In this document: piece by piece, positions 62,235 through 64,000 of the stretch | Numbering within the stretch: position 1 is the first letter of the stretch | Layout of the letters: each line of letters starts with the position of its first letter | Source of the DNA: CAYOEJ01 sp964403015 | Lineage (GTDB): Bacteria > Actinomycetota > Actinomycetes > Actinomycetales > Actinomycetaceae | Assembly (NCBI GenBank): GCA_964403015.1 | Contig: CAYOEJ010000004.1 | Location: forward strand, 11,118-75,117 | Reading direction: 5' to 3' | Length of the DNA stretch: 64,000 bases | Position numbers and translations under genes: made by a program | Notes under the pieces: model-generated | Seen by the model: the letters and a program-made list of their open reading frames with translations, nothing else | Told to the model about the DNA's origin: nothing | The model's database searches: none

Positions 62235-62290
62235 CAACTGGGGCCTTTCGCGTGCACCGCGGCCGTTAGATACAAAACTCCCGCACATGA

Positions 62291-62320
62291 ATCACGCGCC
62301 CACCGAAGCGGGCGCGTGAT
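62291..62320. terminator. Hairpin between convergent phosphotransferase and aminotransferase genes
   Basis: Perfect 11-bp stem ATCACGCGCCC (62291-62301 with 62310-62320), eight-base loop, no T-run on either side. Probably a bidirectional terminator. Confidence 0.65.
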
Positions 62321-62367
62321 CAATGCCGGTCGGCAGGGACCAGACGGGGACTGACCCTAACCTCCGT

Positions 62368-63573
62368 CTAGGCAAAAAGCTTCTGCAAGCGCTCCGCGCC
62401 AGCAACGAGATCGTCGTCGGCGAGAGCGTAGCTAAAGCGAAGGTATCCGGGAGCGCCGAAGGCTTCACCTGGAACGACGGCAACCTCGGCTTCTTCCAGA
62501 ATGTAGGTGGCCAGATCCGTGGTTGATTCGAAGGTCTTACCGTTGAAGTCGCGCTTCAGCAGCTCCTGGACGTTCGGGAACACGTAGAACGCGCCGGTGG
62601 GCGTAGGAACTTCGAAACCGTCGATCTCCGACAGCATCTCGACCAGCTTCTTACGCCGTGCGTCGAATGCCGACTTCATCTCTTCGACAACGCCCTGCTC
62701 GCCAGTCAGCGCCGCGATTGCGGCGCGCTGAGAAACGTTAGCCACATTGGAAGTCGCATGGGACTGGAAGTTGGCGGCTTGCTTCATGACGTCTGCAGGA
62801 CCGAACATCCAGCCAACGCGCCAGCCCGTCATTGCGTAGGTCTTGGCAACGCCGTTAACCACGATCGTCTGATCGGCAAGCTCGGGAACCTCACCTAGGA
62901 TGAAGGCCATTTCGCCCTCATATACCAGATGATCATAGATCTCATCTGTGACAACCCAGATGCCGTTCTCGAGTGCCCACTGTCCGATCTTCTGAAGCTC
63001 ATCGGCGGTGTAAACCGAGCCGGTGGGATTCGATGGGGAACAGAGGAGGAGAGCCTTGGTCCGCTCGGTGAGAGCAGCATCCAGCTGTTCGACGCTGACC
63101 TTGTACTCCTGATCTGAGCCAGCGAAAACCTCCACCGGCACACCGCCACTTAGGCGAATCGCCTCCGGGTAGGTGGTCCAATAGGGAGCGGGAAGAATAA
63201 CTTCGTCGCCCTCGTCGATGATCGATGCAAAGGCTTGGTAGACGGCCTGCTTGCCGCCGTTGGTCACGATGATGTCGTTGGGATCGACCTCGACGCCCGC
63301 GGTCTCCTTCACCGTTGCGGCAATAGCGTTGCGAAGCTCGGGAAGGCCCTTTGCTGGCGTGTACTTGTGGTTCTTGGGATCTCGCGCTGCCTCGACGGCG
63401 GCTTCGACGATGTGATCCGGGGTGGGGAAATTCGGTTCGCCGGCACCAAACCCGATGACGGGCTTGCCTTCGGCCTTGAGGGCTTTAGCCTTCGCGTCGA
63501 CGGCGAGAGTAGCGGATTCTTTCAAAGCGCCTAGGCGGGACGAGACCCGGCTAGCTGGTTTCTTTTGAGTCAT
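62368..63573 (-). CDS. aspC: Pyridoxal phosphate-dependent aminotransferase, aspartate type
   Basis: 401 residues of fold-type I: GFGAGEPNFPTPDHI, KYTPAKGLPELR, LLCSPSNPTGSVY, the PLP lysine in VNGVAKTYAMTGWRVGW and the terminal arginine in YLRFSYA. This is the class Ib aspartate/prephenate aminotransferase pattern. ATG 63573 is chosen over 63588 because family members start MTxKKP. It is divergent from tRNA-Trp. Confidence 0.9.
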   Translation of the reverse strand: MTQKKPASRVSSRLGALKESATLAVDAKAKALKAEGKPVIGFGAGEPNFPTPDHIVEAAVEAARDPKNHKYTPAKGLPELRNAIAATVKETAGVEVDPNDIIVTNGGKQAVYQAFASIIDEGDEVILPAPYWTTYPEAIRLSGGVPVEVFAGSDQEYKVSVEQLDAALTERTKALLLCSPSNPTGSVYTADELQKIGQWALENGIWVVTDEIYDHLVYEGEMAFILGEVPELADQTIVVNGVAKTYAMTGWRVGWMFGPADVMKQAANFQSHATSNVANVSQRAAIAALTGEQGVVEEMKSAFDARRKKLVEMLSEIDGFEVPTPTGAFYVFPNVQELLKRDFNGKTFESTTDLATYILEEAEVAVVPGEAFGAPGYLRFSYALADDDLVAGAERLQKLFA

Positions 63574-63696
63574 GCACCCATTGTCCATGATGTGCTCGGG
63601 CGCATTCTTGCTTTTACGCTATTTGGGACAAAGTGGGGGAGAGCGAAGGGTCCAGCCTTAACAGGAAGCGAACCTTGTGGTACTTGTTCCGCATCC

Positions 63697-63777
63697 GAGT
63701 ACGACGACGGTTGACGCGAGAGGGAGTACGACGACCGTTGACGCGAGAGCGAGAACGACGACGGTTGACGCGAGAGC
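63697..63777. repeat. Three tandem 27-bp repeats
   Basis: Units at 63697-63723, 63724-63750 and 63751-63777, each about GAGTACGACGACGGTTGACG followed by CGAGAGN, differing at one to a few positions. Each unit includes TTGACG. No spacers are present, so it is not a CRISPR array. Confidence 0.9.
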
Positions 63778-63891
63778 GATAAGTCAGAATCGAGAGCGCG
63801 AACGTGTTAAGAATTACAAGCGCAAAAAGGCTCGCTACTTGGAAGTTGGCGGGTCCAACCGCTAGAGTTAATCGAGTTGTGAAGGTGACTG

Positions 63892-63921
63892 TTGGCGTGT
63901 CCGTACACCATCGGGCATAAT
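63892..63921 (+). promoter_or_regulatory. Promoter of tRNA-Trp
   Basis: TTGGCG (63892-63897), 18-bp spacer, CATAAT (63916-63921), about 20 bases before the tRNA. Confidence 0.6.
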
Positions 63922-63940
63922 ATACAGTGCTTTCGCGCAT

Positions 63941-64000
63941 AGGGTAGTGGCGCAATTGGTAGCGCACCGGTCTCCAAAACCGGCGGTTGTGGGTTCGAGT
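63941..64000 (+). tRNA. tRNA-Trp (CCA), cut by the window end
   Basis: AGGGTAG acceptor strand, D arm GCGCAATTGGTAGCGC, anticodon stem CCGGT/ACCGG with loop CTCCAAA giving CCA, start of the T arm TGTGGGTTCGAGT. The 3' acceptor strand is outside the window. In actinobacteria secE-nusG usually follow. Confidence 0.95.

Larger units (their letters stand above)
63589..63940. other. Interval between aspC and tRNA-Trp without a supported gene
   Basis: 352 bases. It holds the triple 27-bp repeat (63697-63777) and a tRNA promoter. Both strands have open frames across the repeat because 27 is a multiple of three; neither looks like a known protein. Confidence 0.6.

Noticed and set aside
63697..63777. 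CRISPR array
   Set aside because: The 27-bp units are directly contiguous with no spacers, and there are no cas genes in the window.
63677..63865. A 62-codon plus-strand frame across the 27-bp repeats with a possible AGGAAG ribosome site
   Set aside because: Its frame is kept open by the repeat length, the opposite strand is open too, and the product has no recognisable features. Kept only as a note under the repeat finding.
63614..63967. A 117-codon minus-strand frame through the same interval
   Set aside because: It runs antisense through the tRNA-Trp gene and its promoter; composition is repeat-driven.

Overview
The window looks like a chromosomal stretch from a moderately high-G+C actinobacterium. 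Evidence: a WhiB regulator, the MtrA-MtrB-LpqB signalling set, LytR-CpsA-Psr wall ligases, DUF3499, DUF5719 and TIGR03089 proteins, a FprA-type ferredoxin reductase and frequent GTG starts. Gene content suggests Actinomycetaceae (Trueperella/Arcanobacterium-like), but that placement is an inference from recall, not from an alignment. There is no rRNA, insertion sequence, prophage or CRISPR array. Almost everything is core or clade-conserved. Two 100-N blocks (6173-6272 and 47677-47776) are scaffold gaps, each inside a gene.

Layout: (1) 1-1146, lipoate genes lipB-lipA (minus). (2) 1496-7645, a peptide ABC importer with the order permease, permease, fused double ATPase, binding lipoprotein, then a terminator. 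(3) 7982-12943, a two-gene heterodimeric ABC exporter whose ATP-site motifs are split between the partners, then two small membrane proteins. (4) 12951-21931, proline iminopeptidase, typA, a small membrane protein, a VanW-type wall protein, ferredoxin, dapC and citrate synthase. (5) 21998-24809, a tightly overlapped Nudix/Maf/DUF885 operon (minus). (6) 24984-34094, a class III cyclase, a two-component system, GtrA and two LCP wall-polymer ligases, a sodium:organic-anion symporter, TIGR03089 and an inositol-monophosphatase family protein.

(7) 34282-40511, the WhiB cluster: whiB, a 1024-residue membrane glycosyltransferase, DUF5719, a degenerate zincin, DUF3499 and Trm112. (8) 40560-48038, an envelope module: RDD, SpoIIM-like, DUF58, MoxR ATPase, DUF4350, DUF4129 and a Tyr/Gln/Pro-repeat membrane protein. 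It abuts (9) 48193-53983, mtrA-mtrB-lpqB, a ComF-type phosphoribosyltransferase and hibernation factor hpf. (10) 54158-58179, fprA, yajQ, tRNA-Tyr, tRNA-Thr, tRNA-Met, rpmG and murB. (11) 58238-64000, two alpha/beta hydrolases overlapped with adenosine deaminase, a phosphotransferase, an aspartate-type aminotransferase, a 27-bp triple repeat and a truncated tRNA-Trp.

Functionally, much of the window serves the cell envelope: MurB, VanW, LCP, GtrA, the glycosyltransferase, MtrAB-LpqB and the MoxR/DUF58 module. The most useful observations are these. The gap at 47677-47776 is flanked by exact 55-bp copies, and merging them restores the reading frame. The ABC exporter pair can form only one consensus ATP site. 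There is a structured leader before hpf, a direct repeat before mtrA, and an unexplained 27-bp triple repeat before tRNA-Trp. I did not find a clearly new multi-gene system.
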